From NCBI RefSeq assembly GCF_004116625.1, contig NZ_NXIE01000003.1, positions 248,001-312,000 of the forward strand: a DNA stretch of 64,000 nucleotides, in the 5' to 3' direction. A program made the position numbers and the translations under genes. This document shows, piece by piece, positions 1 to 9,262 of this stretch. The notes beneath the pieces were generated by a model, which worked only from the letters and a program-made list of their open reading frames with translations, searched no databases and was not told where the DNA came from. Origin of the DNA: Halarcobacter mediterraneus. GTDB taxonomy: Bacteria > Campylobacterota > Campylobacteria > Campylobacterales > Arcobacteraceae. Numbering within the stretch: position 1 is the first letter of the stretch; every line of letters begins with the position of its first letter.

Positions 1-956
1 TGTAATTTTATTTCTTGTTCTATTTTCTTATTATATAAATAGAAAAATAGAAAGGCTATACTTATACATAAAATAATAATCATTGAAGTAACTACAAAAA
101 AGTTGTATTGTTTTTTATTCCAATTTAAAAGACTTTTTTCATAGTCTAATTTAACACCTAAAGCTAAAGGATAATCTTCAGTCAAAATATACGTTACTAT
201 ATATTTAACTTCATCTATGTTCTCAATTCCTGTAGCTTGGTTCTTTTCTACTGCTTCATCTAGTAAATCATTTTTAGAAATTTGCTTACCTAATTTATTA
301 GTTTCTTTAGTAGACATTAAAAGTATTCCATCTAATCTAATTATTTCAAAAACAATATTTTCTGTATTCATATTTAAAATAAATCTATTAGAGAAATATT
401 CACTATTTAAGTTTACTATTACATCATACTCTTTATTGGCTACTTTTATTTTTTTTAACAAAGGGATAAAAGATAAATCATGTTTATTTATTTCTTCATC
501 ATTTAAATAAACACTATTTCCTGAGATAAAATCTCTACCAATCCAAGGCGTTGAAACCTGCAATAAAGAACTATCAAAAATAGCTTTTGGAAAAAAGTTT
601 TGGTTTTTTATAAATAAATCTATATTATGTTCATTTGAACTAAAAAGTATCTTTTCATCTTTTAAGATATTTATAGACCTAATTTGAGGATAACTTCTTA
701 ATATCTTTTCTAAATGTAGATTAATCTTAGAATCATTGTTTTTTTCTATAATTGAAGAAAGATTTAAAATAGATTGTTCTATATTTGAGATATCTTGGTT
801 TAACTCTTTTGAAAAGGCTTTTGCATTTAACTGAGATATCTTTATATAACTATCGATAGCTTCATCTTTTAGCATGGAGAAAGAGTACATTATACTTGAA
901 AGAATACTTAGTAAAGCTACTAAAGTGGCTACAATTATTTTTATTCGCTTTTTCAT
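1..956 (-). CDS. Membrane sensor protein, 3' part cut off by the window edge
   Basis: The start codon lies at 956 on the minus strand and the frame stays open to base 1, so only the N-terminal half (about 318 residues) is visible. Residues 5-25 form a transmembrane helix. A periplasmic region of about 250 residues follows, of double-CACHE-like size, and a second hydrophobic helix (around residues 275-300) leads into the cytoplasm. This layout is typical of a CACHE-type histidine kinase, chemoreceptor or diguanylate cyclase; the output domain is outside the window, so which one cannot be decided. The gene begins 5 bases after the stop of the solute-binding protein upstream, so the two are almost certainly cotranscribed. 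Confidence 0.8.
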   Translation of the reverse strand, partial: MKKRIKIIVATLVALLSILSSIMYSFSMLKDEAIDSYIKISQLNAKAFSKELNQDISNIEQSILNLSSIIEKNNDSKINLHLEKILRSYPQIRSINILKDEKILFSSNEHNIDLFIKNQNFFPKAIFDSSLLQVSTPWIGRDFISGNSVYLNDEEINKHDLSFIPLLKKIKVANKEYDVIVNLNSEYFSNRFILNMNTENIVFEIIRLDGILLMSTKETNKLGKQISKNDLLDEAVEKNQATGIENIDEVKYIVTYILTEDYPLALGVKLDYEKSLLNWNKKQYNFFVVTSMIIILCISIAFLFFYLYNKKIEQEIKL

Positions 957-961
957 GAAAC

Positions 962-1762
962 TTATTTTAACTTAACTATTGATTCCAAACCATTTTTTTT
1001 GGCTAAGTTTAGTAGTCTTCCATCCCTTTTTATATCTTTAATAAACCGCTCTACTCTATTGTAAAGTTTATCATCTGAATACTTTAAAGTCCAAGCATAA
1101 GAAGTTAGATAATAGTTATTTTCTGGACTAATTAGTTTTGCCCAATCAGTTTTTTCAAGCATTTTTTTTGCATAAGGATAATCTGTCATAAAAACATCAG
1201 CTCTCCCTGCTTGAACCTCATCTTCTCTTTGCTTAAAACCTTTTATAACTATAAGCTCTGCATTTTTTAATTTTTCTTTCATAATTGGTTCATGGTAAGT
1301 TCCTTGAGCAACAGCTACAATAACTCCATTTTTATCAATATCATTCCAAGTTTTTACTTTCTTATTTGTTTTTGTTGTAATTGCATAAATATCACTTTGT
1401 AAATGAGCCGTTGTGAATCTCATTTTTTCTCTTCTTTTTTCTGTATTTCCTATTGCAAACATTGCAATATCACACTTATTTGAAGTAACATCTTTTATTA
1501 AAGAAGGAAAAGAACTTTTTACAAAAGTTAATTTTACATTTAAATCTTTGGCTAACTCTTTTGCTAAATCACTATCTATTCCTACTATTCTCTGGATTCT
1601 TGGGTCAATATATGAGATCCCATAATATTGGGGCCAAATACAAACTTTGATTTCATTATTTTTTATAATTTTATCTAGCGTACTCTCTTTAGCCATAAGA
1701 ATATTTGAAAAAACAGTTAAATAAACTAATATATAAAAAAAGACTTTCTTCATTGTTTTCAC
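962..1762 (-). CDS. Periplasmic amino-acid-type solute-binding protein (SBP family 3), orphan
   Basis: This 266-residue protein has an N-terminal signal peptide (hydrophobic core about residues 7-22, cleavage after NILMA) and the bilobed SBP_bac_3 fold. Recognisable blocks are the VGIDSDLAKELAKDLNVK lobe-1 motif, the KCDIAMFAIG turn and the GRADVFMTDYPYA lobe-2 hinge. Members normally deliver amino acids to an ABC permease, but no permease or ATPase gene lies nearby. It sits 2 bases after the triple-PAS/EAL gene and 5 bases before a membrane sensor. I infer that it acts as a ligand-binding co-sensor for one of these signalling proteins rather than in transport. The ligand is unknown. Confidence 0.85.
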   Translation of the reverse strand: MKTMKKVFFYILVYLTVFSNILMAKESTLDKIIKNNEIKVCIWPQYYGISYIDPRIQRIVGIDSDLAKELAKDLNVKLTFVKSSFPSLIKDVTSNKCDIAMFAIGNTEKRREKMRFTTAHLQSDIYAITTKTNKKVKTWNDIDKNGVIVAVAQGTYHEPIMKEKLKNAELIVIKGFKQREDEVQAGRADVFMTDYPYAKKMLEKTDWAKLISPENNYYLTSYAWTLKYSDDKLYNRVERFIKDIKRDGRLLNLAKKNGLESIVKLK

Positions 1763-1764
1763 CT

Positions 1765-4068
1765 TTATAAATCTTCTTGTGGTTTACCTAAATAAAATCC
1801 TTGAGAGTAGTCAACTCCTAATCCAGATACTTTATCAAATAATTCTTTACTAGATATAAATTCTGCGATAGTTTTTATTTTCATTTTTTTGCTAAAGGTT
1901 AATATTGATTTTACTATTTCTAAAGAGTTTTCATCTTCCAAAATTCTTTTTATAATTGAACCATCAATTTTCACATAGTCTGCATTTATTTTTACTAAAT
2001 ACTCAAAATTACTATATCCACTTCCAAAGTCATCTATAGCAACTTTACAACCTAAATCTTTTACTTTATTTATAAACTCATAAACTGGTTCATAAATAGT
2101 TATTTTCTCAGATTCTACTAACTCTAGAACTAACCTATTTGCTATTTTATACTCTTCTATTTTTGAAAATAAGTATTTTTTTAAATCCTCATCAAAGATA
2201 TCTTCAACTGTTAAGTTTATAGAAAACTCATAAGGTTCATCTTTAAATTTTTCAAAAGATTTATGAATAACTCTTTTTGTAATATCTAAATATTGTCTTG
2301 ATTTTTTTGCTATATCTAAGAACATAAAAGGAGATATAATTTCCCCATTTGTATCTTGAAGTCTAACTAAAGCCTCATACTTTTCAATTTTCTTTTTAGT
2401 ATTATTGTAAATTGGTTGATAATAAACAATTATTCTATCTTCATTTAATGCTAATTTTATTTTTTCTGTCCACTTAATATTTTCTACATACTCTTTTTCA
2501 ATATTTAAATCATTTGAATAAATTAGTAAATCTTTATTGTTTTTTTTCGCATATTTATTTACTATTTCTGCTGTATTAAGAAGTTTTTCTTTGCTTTCAA
2601 AAGAAACACCACAAGTAGTGAGTAAATGAATTTCATCAATCTCTAAATTTACAAAAGTGTTTTTTAATTTATTTAATAATTGATTTATAAAAGAAAGAAA
2701 TTTTTTATGGGATACTTTACTGTTTAAAACTGCAAACTTATCAACAGAACTTCTGTAAACGATGAAGTCTTTATCTACTAAGTCTATAAGTATTTTTGAG
2801 AACTTAACAAGTAATTCATCTCCTACTTTATACCCATAAAAATCACTTATAAAAGAGAAGTTGTTTATTTCTATAATAGCTAAAGAATTTTCTATATTTT
2901 CTTCTATATCTATTAATAGTTTTTCTCTATTATACAAACCTGTTAATTGGTCTTTTTTTACAATTTCAAATTCAGTTATATCTTGGGCAAATTTTACTAC
3001 TTTTATGGGTTTTTTATCAATATCTAAAATAGGAGTATAAGTAGCTTGTATCCAAACTTTTTTGCCATTTTTGCCAAGTCTTAAATATTTGCCTGTATCG
3101 AAGTTACCTTCATTTAATTTATCCCAAAAACTTTTATACTCCATAGAGTTTTTATAAGAATCTTCAACAAAAATACTATGATGTTTGCCTTTTATCTCTT
3201 CTAAAGAGTAATTCATTGCTTTTAAGAAGTTTTCATTTGCATTTAGTATTTTTCCACTCATATCAAACTCAATAACTGATTGAGATTTATTTATCGCTTC
3301 TAATTGTCCGGTATGATATAAACTTGATAATTTGTCTTGTGTAATATCTTGTGCAAACTTTACAATCTTTATAAGTTTGTTATCAATATTAAAAATAGGA
3401 TTATAAGTAGCTTGTATCCAAACTCTTCTACCATTTTTTGCGATTCTTAGATACTCTCCTGAATCAAATCTACCTTCATTTAACTTTTTCCAAAAGTTTT
3501 TATATTCCATAGAGTTTTTATAAGGGTCTTCAACAAAGATACTATGATGTTTACCTACAACCTCATCTAAGTCAAAAGCAAATATCTCTAAAAAGTTATC
3601 ATTTGCAGTAAGAATTTTCCCATCTAAACTAAACTCAATAACAGCTTGGGATTTATTTATAGCTTGTATTTGACCTGCATAATTAAGGTTTTGTAATTTT
3701 CTTTCTGTAATATCTTGTGCAAATTTCAATATCTCAAAAACTTTTCCCTCATCATCTAATAAAGGTTTATAAGAAGCCTGAATAAAAACTGAATCTTTAT
3801 TTTTCTTTATTCTTTTAAACTCTTCATTTTGGATATTCCCTTCTAGTAAATCCTGCCAAAACTTATCATATTCTTTTGAATGAGCATAGTTTTTGTCACA
3901 AAGTATTTTATGATGTTTATTTTCTATTTCATTTAATTTATATCCAAATAAGGTAAGGAATTTTTCATTTGCATATTTAATTGTTCCATCGATGCGAAAG
4001 GAGATGATTGCATAGTTTTCATTAAGTGCTTTTTTTAAAGCTATTTCTCGTTTTGTTTTTGAATCCAT
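1765..4068 (-). CDS. Triple-PAS protein with degenerate GGDEF and intact EAL domain (c-di-GMP phosphodiesterase)
   Basis: A 767-residue protein without transmembrane helices. Three PAS-PAC modules (about residues 10-130, 131-252, 253-372) are of the type found in BdlA-like redox sensors, sharing the KHHSIFVED and VWIQATY blocks. Next comes a GGDEF domain (375-535) whose signature position reads SSVDKF, so it should lack diguanylate cyclase activity. The EAL domain (545-765) keeps EALVRL, the IDDFGSGY metal/loop motif, YVKIDGS, TIAEF and SQGFYLGKP, so c-di-GMP hydrolysis is expected. It is the first gene of a tight operon with the binding protein and the membrane sensor. What the PAS domains bind (haem, FAD or nothing) cannot be read from sequence. 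Confidence 0.9.
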   Translation of the reverse strand: MDSKTKREIALKKALNENYAIISFRIDGTIKYANEKFLTLFGYKLNEIENKHHKILCDKNYAHSKEYDKFWQDLLEGNIQNEEFKRIKKNKDSVFIQASYKPLLDDEGKVFEILKFAQDITERKLQNLNYAGQIQAINKSQAVIEFSLDGKILTANDNFLEIFAFDLDEVVGKHHSIFVEDPYKNSMEYKNFWKKLNEGRFDSGEYLRIAKNGRRVWIQATYNPIFNIDNKLIKIVKFAQDITQDKLSSLYHTGQLEAINKSQSVIEFDMSGKILNANENFLKAMNYSLEEIKGKHHSIFVEDSYKNSMEYKSFWDKLNEGNFDTGKYLRLGKNGKKVWIQATYTPILDIDKKPIKVVKFAQDITEFEIVKKDQLTGLYNREKLLIDIEENIENSLAIIEINNFSFISDFYGYKVGDELLVKFSKILIDLVDKDFIVYRSSVDKFAVLNSKVSHKKFLSFINQLLNKLKNTFVNLEIDEIHLLTTCGVSFESKEKLLNTAEIVNKYAKKNNKDLLIYSNDLNIEKEYVENIKWTEKIKLALNEDRIIVYYQPIYNNTKKKIEKYEALVRLQDTNGEIISPFMFLDIAKKSRQYLDITKRVIHKSFEKFKDEPYEFSINLTVEDIFDEDLKKYLFSKIEEYKIANRLVLELVESEKITIYEPVYEFINKVKDLGCKVAIDDFGSGYSNFEYLVKINADYVKIDGSIIKRILEDENSLEIVKSILTFSKKMKIKTIAEFISSKELFDKVSGLGVDYSQGFYLGKPQEDL
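2955..3686 (-). repeat. Tandem 366-bp internal duplication encoding PAS2 and PAS3
   Basis: The second and third PAS modules of the EAL protein are strongly alike at DNA level. For example, the CCATAGAGTTTTTATAAG string occurs at 3141 and 3507, exactly 366 bp (122 codons) apart, and flanking bases also match. PAS1 is clearly more diverged. Unit borders are approximate. Confidence 0.8.
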
Positions 4069-4267
4069 TTTATTTCTTTTATTTTTTAATATTTTTATGA
4101 AGATAAATTATTTATATAACCAAATAGTAAATATTTTACATAAAATGGTATTTACTCTTACTGAAAAATTTAAACTGGTAATTTTTGTATTTAATTTTGG
4201 GGTTTGGAGTAGTGTTGATTAAGGATATTATTTGTTAGGAAAATTGAAAGTAATAAGTTCATTAAAA

Positions 4268-4344
4268 TGGCACGCCTGGTAGGATTCGAACCCACAACCA
4301 CCCGGGCCGAAACCGGGAGCTCTATCCAGTTGAGCCACAGACGC
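4268..4344 (-). tRNA. tRNA-Arg (anticodon TCG)
   Basis: The reverse complement folds into a complete cloverleaf: acceptor GCGTCTG paired to CAGGCGT (G-T at both wobble positions), D-stem GCTC/GAGC, anticodon stem CCCGG/CCGGG with loop TTTCGGC, T-stem GTGGG/CCTAC with loop TTCGAAT, discriminator G and an encoded CCA. Positions 34-36 are TCG, so it reads CGA-type arginine codons. It stands alone between the PAS/EAL operon and the MscS gene. Confidence 0.97.
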
Positions 4345-4459
4345 GTTAGTTTTGAGAATAGTATTTTACAAATTTTGTCATTAAGAACATCTTATCTTAT
4401 ATCAATAGTAAGTTTTTTTTGAATATAATCGGATTTATTTCACAATAAGGGGTAATTTT

Positions 4460-6241
4460 ATGAAAAATAAATTTCTAATAATTTTATATTTATTTATTCC
4501 TATTTTACTATTTTCACAGAATCTTGATACAAAAAGAACTATTGATGAGCATTTAGACGAGCAAATGCTTGTTGCACTTAAAGTTGTTGAAAATATAAAT
4601 AAAGAAAAATATTTAAAATCTCAAATAGATGAAAAAGAGCTTAATAAACAAGTTCACTATTTACTCAATAAAATTGATATAAACAAAAGAGAAGGAAATT
4701 TTGTTGCAGTAGAAAGAGATAAAATAAAGATTCTGATTCTACAAGAGAAAAGAGAGTATGAAAAAACATTAAAAGAGATAATCAAAGCAAAAAACTCTTA
4801 TAAAGACAAAGCTTATTTTAGAAAGATTTTAGAAGATAATATAAAACTTCTTGAAAAAAACTCTTTTTCTCAATTTAATGATATTTATCAAAAAGCATTA
4901 AAAGATATCAATACTCCAGTATCAAAAGAACTTGTAGATGCCTATAATACTTTGAAAGAACAAAGTTCTAAGCAACTTTTTGTTTTAAAATACTTACTTG
5001 ATAATATAAATGAATATAGAGAGTCATATTTTTTCATTGATAATTTCAATATTGAATATATTATCAATAAAATAGACTCACAGCCTATGATTTCAACTGT
5101 TTCACAATTTACATCATATTATTTCAAATTTTCTATAGGAGAAATATTATTTGTAATAGTGGTAATGGTATTTTTTAGAATAATAAACACTAGATTGATT
5201 TTCCTATTCACAACTTTCGTAAATAAGATTTTTATAAAAAATAGTGAAAAAGCAGAAGATGAGATGGAACTTTTCATAAAAGACTCTATTGAAAAACCTT
5301 TGATTTTTGCTCTTTATACTTTATCAATTCATATTTCTATTTATGCCCTTATAAAAGATACGGAGGTAATAGATAAAATAATTCCTTGGATAAATACTAT
5401 TTATATGGGTGTTTTAACTTGGGCTTCATATTCTTTACTTACAAACTGGATTTCAAACTATGCTGAAAATCTAGTAAAAAGATATCAAAATGTTAGAAGA
5501 GAGATGATTGTATTTATTTTAAGAATTACAAAAGTAGTTTTAATTTTACTTGTAATTTTATTTCTTTTCTCTCAATTAGGAATTGATATCAAAGCTATTG
5601 CAGCTTCATTAGGTGTTGGGGGTATTGCTATTGCTTTAGCATCAAAAGATACTTTAGCAAACTTTTTTGGTTCTTTAAATATTATGACCGACAATTCTTT
5701 TTCTCAAGGAGATTGGATAGTTGCAAATAGTGTTGAAGGAACTGTAGTAGATATCAGAATGAGAACTACTAGAATAAGAACCTTTGATAATGCAATGATT
5801 ACTATTCCAAACTCTGAACTTGCAAATACAAATATAAAAAACTATTCAAAAAGAAGAATTGGAAGAAGAATCCAAATGAAAGTTGGTGTAACTTATGAAA
5901 GTGCTATGACAGATATAAAAAAGCTTAAAGATGATATTGAAAATATGCTTCAAAACCATCCTGATATTGCAACAGAGAAAAACTCTATTCTTGGAAAAGC
6001 AAGAAGATTTGAAGCTATAAAAAGAGAAGATTTACAAGGTGTAAAAAGAACTTTATTAGTTTATATTGATGAATTTGATAATAGTTCTGTTAATATTTTA
6101 GTTTATTGCTTTAGTAAAAGTCCAGATTGGGAAGAGTGGTTAAGAGTAAAAGAAGATGTTATTATCAAAATAAGTGAACTTGTTCATAAAAATAATTGTG
6201 AATTTGCATATCCAACACAAACACTATTTGTAAGAAAATAA
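4460..6241 (+). CDS. MscS-family mechanosensitive ion channel
   Basis: A 593-residue member with a cleavable signal peptide (about residues 1-19), an extended periplasmic mostly helical, charged region (20-220), several membrane helices (about 225-245, 275-300, 310-330, 350-375) and the conserved pore helix/MscS core starting at IDIKAIAASLGVGGIAIALA (about 375-394). This is followed by the soluble beta domain with GDWIV and the cage domain (to 593). Such channels release osmolytes when membrane tension rises. It is much longer than E. coli MscS (286 residues), resembling mid-size paralogs with a periplasmic extension. It is monocistronic and ends in a strong hairpin shared with the convergent neighbour. 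Confidence 0.92.
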   Translation: MKNKFLIILYLFIPILLFSQNLDTKRTIDEHLDEQMLVALKVVENINKEKYLKSQIDEKELNKQVHYLLNKIDINKREGNFVAVERDKIKILILQEKREYEKTLKEIIKAKNSYKDKAYFRKILEDNIKLLEKNSFSQFNDIYQKALKDINTPVSKELVDAYNTLKEQSSKQLFVLKYLLDNINEYRESYFFIDNFNIEYIINKIDSQPMISTVSQFTSYYFKFSIGEILFVIVVMVFFRIINTRLIFLFTTFVNKIFIKNSEKAEDEMELFIKDSIEKPLIFALYTLSIHISIYALIKDTEVIDKIIPWINTIYMGVLTWASYSLLTNWISNYAENLVKRYQNVRREMIVFILRITKVVLILLVILFLFSQLGIDIKAIAASLGVGGIAIALASKDTLANFFGSLNIMTDNSFSQGDWIVANSVEGTVVDIRMRTTRIRTFDNAMITIPNSELANTNIKNYSKRRIGRRIQMKVGVTYESAMTDIKKLKDDIENMLQNHPDIATEKNSILGKARRFEAIKREDLQGVKRTLLVYIDEFDNSSVNILVYCFSKSPDWEEWLRVKEDVIIKISELVHKNNCEFAYPTQTLFVRK

Positions 6242-6265
6242 ACCACTAAATTCAGTGGTTTATTT
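6236..6265. terminator. Bidirectional terminator between the MscS and GGDEF genes
   Basis: Perfect 12-bp stem (AAATAAACCACT / AGTGGTTTATTT) with a 6-base loop, overlapping both stop codons of the convergent genes. The A-run before and T-run after let it work in both directions. Confidence 0.9.
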
Positions 6266-7063
6266 AAACTCTTTTTTGTTTTTATACATTAGTTCATCTA
6301 CTTTATTTAAAATATCTTCAAAGTTATCATTTCTTTTGAAAGGAACCAAACCATAAGAAAAAGAAAAACTTAAAGAATCAATTTTTGAAGATTTTAGTTT
6401 TTGTTGTGACAGTTTTTCTTGTGCTTGATAAACTTTTTTATCAGCATTTAAAACACTACACTTATCTTTATTAAATAAAATTATAAACTCATCTCCAGCA
6501 TATCTTACAATATCCATATCATCAGATTCAATCTCATTTCTTAAAAAGTTTACTAAATATTTTAATACTTGATCCCCAACTAAGTGTCCATAAGAATCAT
6601 TTATTGATTTAAATTTATTCAAGTCAATAAATGCCATAAAACCATCATGGATAAATCTATCATTTGATAAATAAATATCCATAAACCATTTTCTATTATA
6701 AGCACCTGTTAAATTATCAGAGAAAAGTTCTTTTTGTAAATAAGAAATTTGCTCTTTCATTTTATCAAGCTCTTTTTTAATATGTTCTAATGTTCTTGTA
6801 TCATTATTTTCAATAGCTACTTTTGCTTTACTTGTAGAATTATGAAGAGTATTTAGGTTTTCATTTGTTTTTTTTACTACATTATCTATTGAATCACAAT
6901 CTTGTTTAAGGTCTTTGAAAATAACATTTTGATCTTCTAAATCAACTTTTAATTCTTTTGCATTATTTTCAAAAACTTGAGAATAAGTACCTGGTAAAAT
7001 TATATTTTCTTTTCTTAATTGTTTTACAGTTAAAAAAGTTACTTCTTTTAAACTATTACTCAT
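6260..7063 (-). CDS. Diguanylate cyclase (soluble GGDEF protein)
   Basis: This 267-residue cytoplasmic protein has a helical, partly coiled-coil N-terminal region (1-110) and a C-terminal GGDEF domain (about 115-267). The active-site signature is RYAGDEF, an allowed AGDEF variant, with the upstream FIDLNKFKSINDSYGH metal/GTP motif intact, so c-di-GMP synthesis is expected. The RxxD inhibitory site that usually precedes the signature is absent (Ser and Met at the Arg and Asp positions), so product inhibition at that site is unlikely. No known input domain is recognisable in the N-terminal half. It is a single gene convergent with the MscS gene. Confidence 0.9.
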   Translation of the reverse strand: MSNSLKEVTFLTVKQLRKENIILPGTYSQVFENNAKELKVDLEDQNVIFKDLKQDCDSIDNVVKKTNENLNTLHNSTSKAKVAIENNDTRTLEHIKKELDKMKEQISYLQKELFSDNLTGAYNRKWFMDIYLSNDRFIHDGFMAFIDLNKFKSINDSYGHLVGDQVLKYLVNFLRNEIESDDMDIVRYAGDEFIILFNKDKCSVLNADKKVYQAQEKLSQQKLKSSKIDSLSFSFSYGLVPFKRNDNFEDILNKVDELMYKNKKEFK

Positions 7064-7119
7064 AAATAAATTGTCCTAAAATTTAAAACTACGGGATTAT
7101 ATTCAAATATGGATTAAAA

Positions 7120-7995
7120 TTATTTTATAATAGCATCAAATAAAACTAAAAAGAAAAATACAATACCAAGGTAACCATTTACAGTAAAAAATGCTTTATC
7201 AATTTTTGTAAAATCTTTATTTACTAAATAGTGTTCATAAGAAAGCATAATAGCCCCTGCTAGAACTGCTAGATAAGTAAATATCCCACTATTTGAATTT
7301 ATTGCAAATAAAAGCCAAAAACTAACTGTTAGAAAGTGAAAAACTCTAGAAATAAGCATAGTATTTTTTGCACCAAATTTACTAGGAATTGAATGAAGCC
7401 CAAGTTTTTTATCTACTTCCATATCTTGTAATGAGTATAAAAGGTCAAAACCAGCAACCCAAAACATAACACCTAAACTTAATAAAACTGACCATAAAGT
7501 AATCGTTTCGCTAACTGCAACAACTCCTGCAATAGGTGCAAGAGCTAAGGAAATTCCTAAAATCACATGGGCTAAATATGAAAATCTTTTAAAGTATGAA
7601 TATGAGCCAATAATTATTAGAATAGGAACTGATAAATAAAAAGCTAAATCATTTACAAAATATGCAACTACTATAAATCCCAAAGCATTTGCAATGTTAA
7701 AAATCAACATTGCCATTGGACTTACTCTTCCATCAACATTTGGTCTATTTATAGTTCTTGGATTTAAAGCATCAATATCTCTATCCATATATCTATTAAA
7801 TCCCATTGCAAAATTTCTTGCAGTAATTGCAGCTAATATACCAAGAACTAAAAGTTTAAAACCAAACCAAGCAGAGTTATTTGTTTCAACAGAAGCAACT
7901 ATCATTGCAATAAATATAAAAGGCAATGAAAAAATTGAGTGTTTGAACATTACTAGTTCATTAAAATCATTTAAAAGTTTTTTTATTTTATTCAT
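7120..7995 (-). CDS. mqnP: UbiA-family polyprenyltransferase, probably MqnP of the futalosine menaquinone pathway
   Basis: A 291-residue integral membrane protein with about eight helices. Both Asp-rich prenyl-diphosphate motifs of the UbiA family are present: NRYMDRDID (about residues 67-75) and LYSLQDMEVDKK (about 187-198). The family attaches a polyprenyl chain to an aromatic ring. Campylobacterota make menaquinone through futalosine and lack ubiquinone, so this copy is best read as MqnP acting after MqnD/MqnL rather than as UbiA. The other mqn genes are not in the window, so the specific role is inferred from lineage. It is divergent from miaA across a gap of about 50 bp. Confidence 0.8.
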   Translation of the reverse strand: MNKIKKLLNDFNELVMFKHSIFSLPFIFIAMIVASVETNNSAWFGFKLLVLGILAAITARNFAMGFNRYMDRDIDALNPRTINRPNVDGRVSPMAMLIFNIANALGFIVVAYFVNDLAFYLSVPILIIIGSYSYFKRFSYLAHVILGISLALAPIAGVVAVSETITLWSVLLSLGVMFWVAGFDLLYSLQDMEVDKKLGLHSIPSKFGAKNTMLISRVFHFLTVSFWLLFAINSNSGIFTYLAVLAGAIMLSYEHYLVNKDFTKIDKAFFTVNGYLGIVFFFLVLFDAIIK

Positions 7996-8046
7996 TTTGG
8001 GATTATATCAAAATATAATTTAGTCTTCTTTTGATAAAATCTTTTT

Positions 8047-8922
8047 ATGAAAGAAATTGCAATTATTGGCTCAACTGCCTCTGGGAAAACAGGATTATCA
8101 TTAGATATAGCTAAAAAAACAAACTCTATTATCTTATCCCTTGATTCTTTATCTGTCTATAAAGAGATTGATATTGCCTCTGCAAAACCTACAAAAGAAG
8201 AAAGAGGAGATATTGTTCATTTTGGAATAGATGAAGTCTACCCAAATGAAAAGTTTGATGTAATAGAATTTTTTGAGTGTTACAAAAAAGCTAAAAATTT
8301 TGCAAAAGAGAATGACAAAAACCTTATTATTGTTGGAGGAACTGGTTTTTATTTAAAAGCTTTGATTGAAGGTTTATCAACAGGTGTAAACAAAGATATA
8401 AAACTTGATATACCCCTAAAAGAAGCCTATGAACTTTTATATTCTTTAGATAAAAAATATATGGAAAAAATTGCTCCAAATGATAAATATAGAATAGAAA
8501 AAGCCTACTCTATTTATAAACAATCAAAGCTAATTCCTAGTGAATACTTTGAAAAAAATCCTAAAATTCCTCTTGCCAAAGACTTAAAAGTTTTTGAAAT
8601 TATTTGGGAAAGAGAAGAATTAAAAAATAGAATTAAACTAAGAACCTCACAAATGATAAATGAAGGAATCATTGATGAAGTAATCTATTTAGAAAACAAA
8701 TATAGAAGAACTCCTAACTGTATGGCTTCAATTGGAATAATAGAAACCTTAGAATATCTTGATGGCAAGATTACAAAAAAAGAACTTGAAGAAAAAATTT
8801 CATTAAATACTTCAAAATTAGCAAAACGCCAAAATACTTTTAATAAAGGTCAATTCAAAGAAAAGACTTCAAATATTATAGAAAACTTAAATTCAGATAT
8901 TCTTAAGTATTTTTCGATATAA
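8047..8922 (+). CDS. miaA: tRNA dimethylallyltransferase MiaA
   Basis: A 291-residue enzyme that adds a dimethylallyl group to N6 of A37 in tRNAs reading UNN codons. The P-loop GSTASGKT is at residues 8-15. The substrate-binding DSLSVYKEIDIASAKPT block follows at about residue 34; it has Ser where many MiaA proteins have Gln. VGGTGFYLKAL lies near residue 97 and the C-terminal SIGIIE and KRQNTF elements contact tRNA. Length fits the family. It is followed after 84 bp by rpmE; whether the two share a transcript is unclear. Confidence 0.95.
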   Translation: MKEIAIIGSTASGKTGLSLDIAKKTNSIILSLDSLSVYKEIDIASAKPTKEERGDIVHFGIDEVYPNEKFDVIEFFECYKKAKNFAKENDKNLIIVGGTGFYLKALIEGLSTGVNKDIKLDIPLKEAYELLYSLDKKYMEKIAPNDKYRIEKAYSIYKQSKLIPSEYFEKNPKIPLAKDLKVFEIIWEREELKNRIKLRTSQMINEGIIDEVIYLENKYRRTPNCMASIGIIETLEYLDGKITKKELEEKISLNTSKLAKRQNTFNKGQFKEKTSNIIENLNSDILKYFSI

Positions 8923-9006
8923 TCCATCTTCATTTTAAAGAGTTTACTAAAGGGCGGCAAAAGACTCGACCTTTTATTAAACATTAGTCAAATTAAGGAA
9001 AATAAA

Positions 9007-9249
9007 GTGAGAAAAGATATACATCCAAAAGTTAATCCAGTAGTATTTGTTGACGTATCAACAGGTAAAGAATTCGTTACTATTTCTACATTAACTTCAG
9101 ATAAAACTAAAGAAATTGATGGTGTTGAGCACTTCGTTATCAATGTTGAGATTTCTTCAGACTCTCACCCATTCTTTACTGGTGAGCAAAAAATTGTTGA
9201 TGCTGCTGGTAGAGTAGAGAAATTCAAAGCTAAATACGCACAAAAATAA
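9007..9249 (+). CDS. rpmE: 50S ribosomal protein L31, zinc-independent (cysteine-free) form
   Basis: An 80-residue L31. GTG at 9007, preceded by AAGGAAAATAAA, gives the start MRKDIHP. The SDSHPFFTG and AGRVEKF blocks are diagnostic. None of the four zinc-ligand cysteines of the C+ form are present; the protein has no cysteine at all, so it is the C-minus (type B) form. In other bacteria such forms replace the zinc form under zinc limitation. No second L31 gene is in this window, so whether this is the only copy is unknown. It is directly followed by rsmI. Confidence 0.93.
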   Translation: MRKDIHPKVNPVVFVDVSTGKEFVTISTLTSDKTKEIDGVEHFVINVEISSDSHPFFTGEQKIVDAAGRVEKFKAKYAQK

Positions 9250-9262
9250 TTGTTGCTATAAA

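Noticed and set aside
217-510. 97-codon plus-strand frame near the left edge
   Set aside because: It is the shadow of the minus-strand sensor gene, which has a proper start, membrane helices and operon context.
6236-6265. Hairpin considered as an operator
   Set aside because: Position across both stop codons of convergent genes and flanking A/T runs make it a terminator.
8940-9000. Possible ribosomal-protein leader before rpmE (AAAGG ... CCTTT pairing)
   Set aside because: Only a short, weak stem can be drawn and it matches no L31 leader type I can recall, so it is not listed as a feature.
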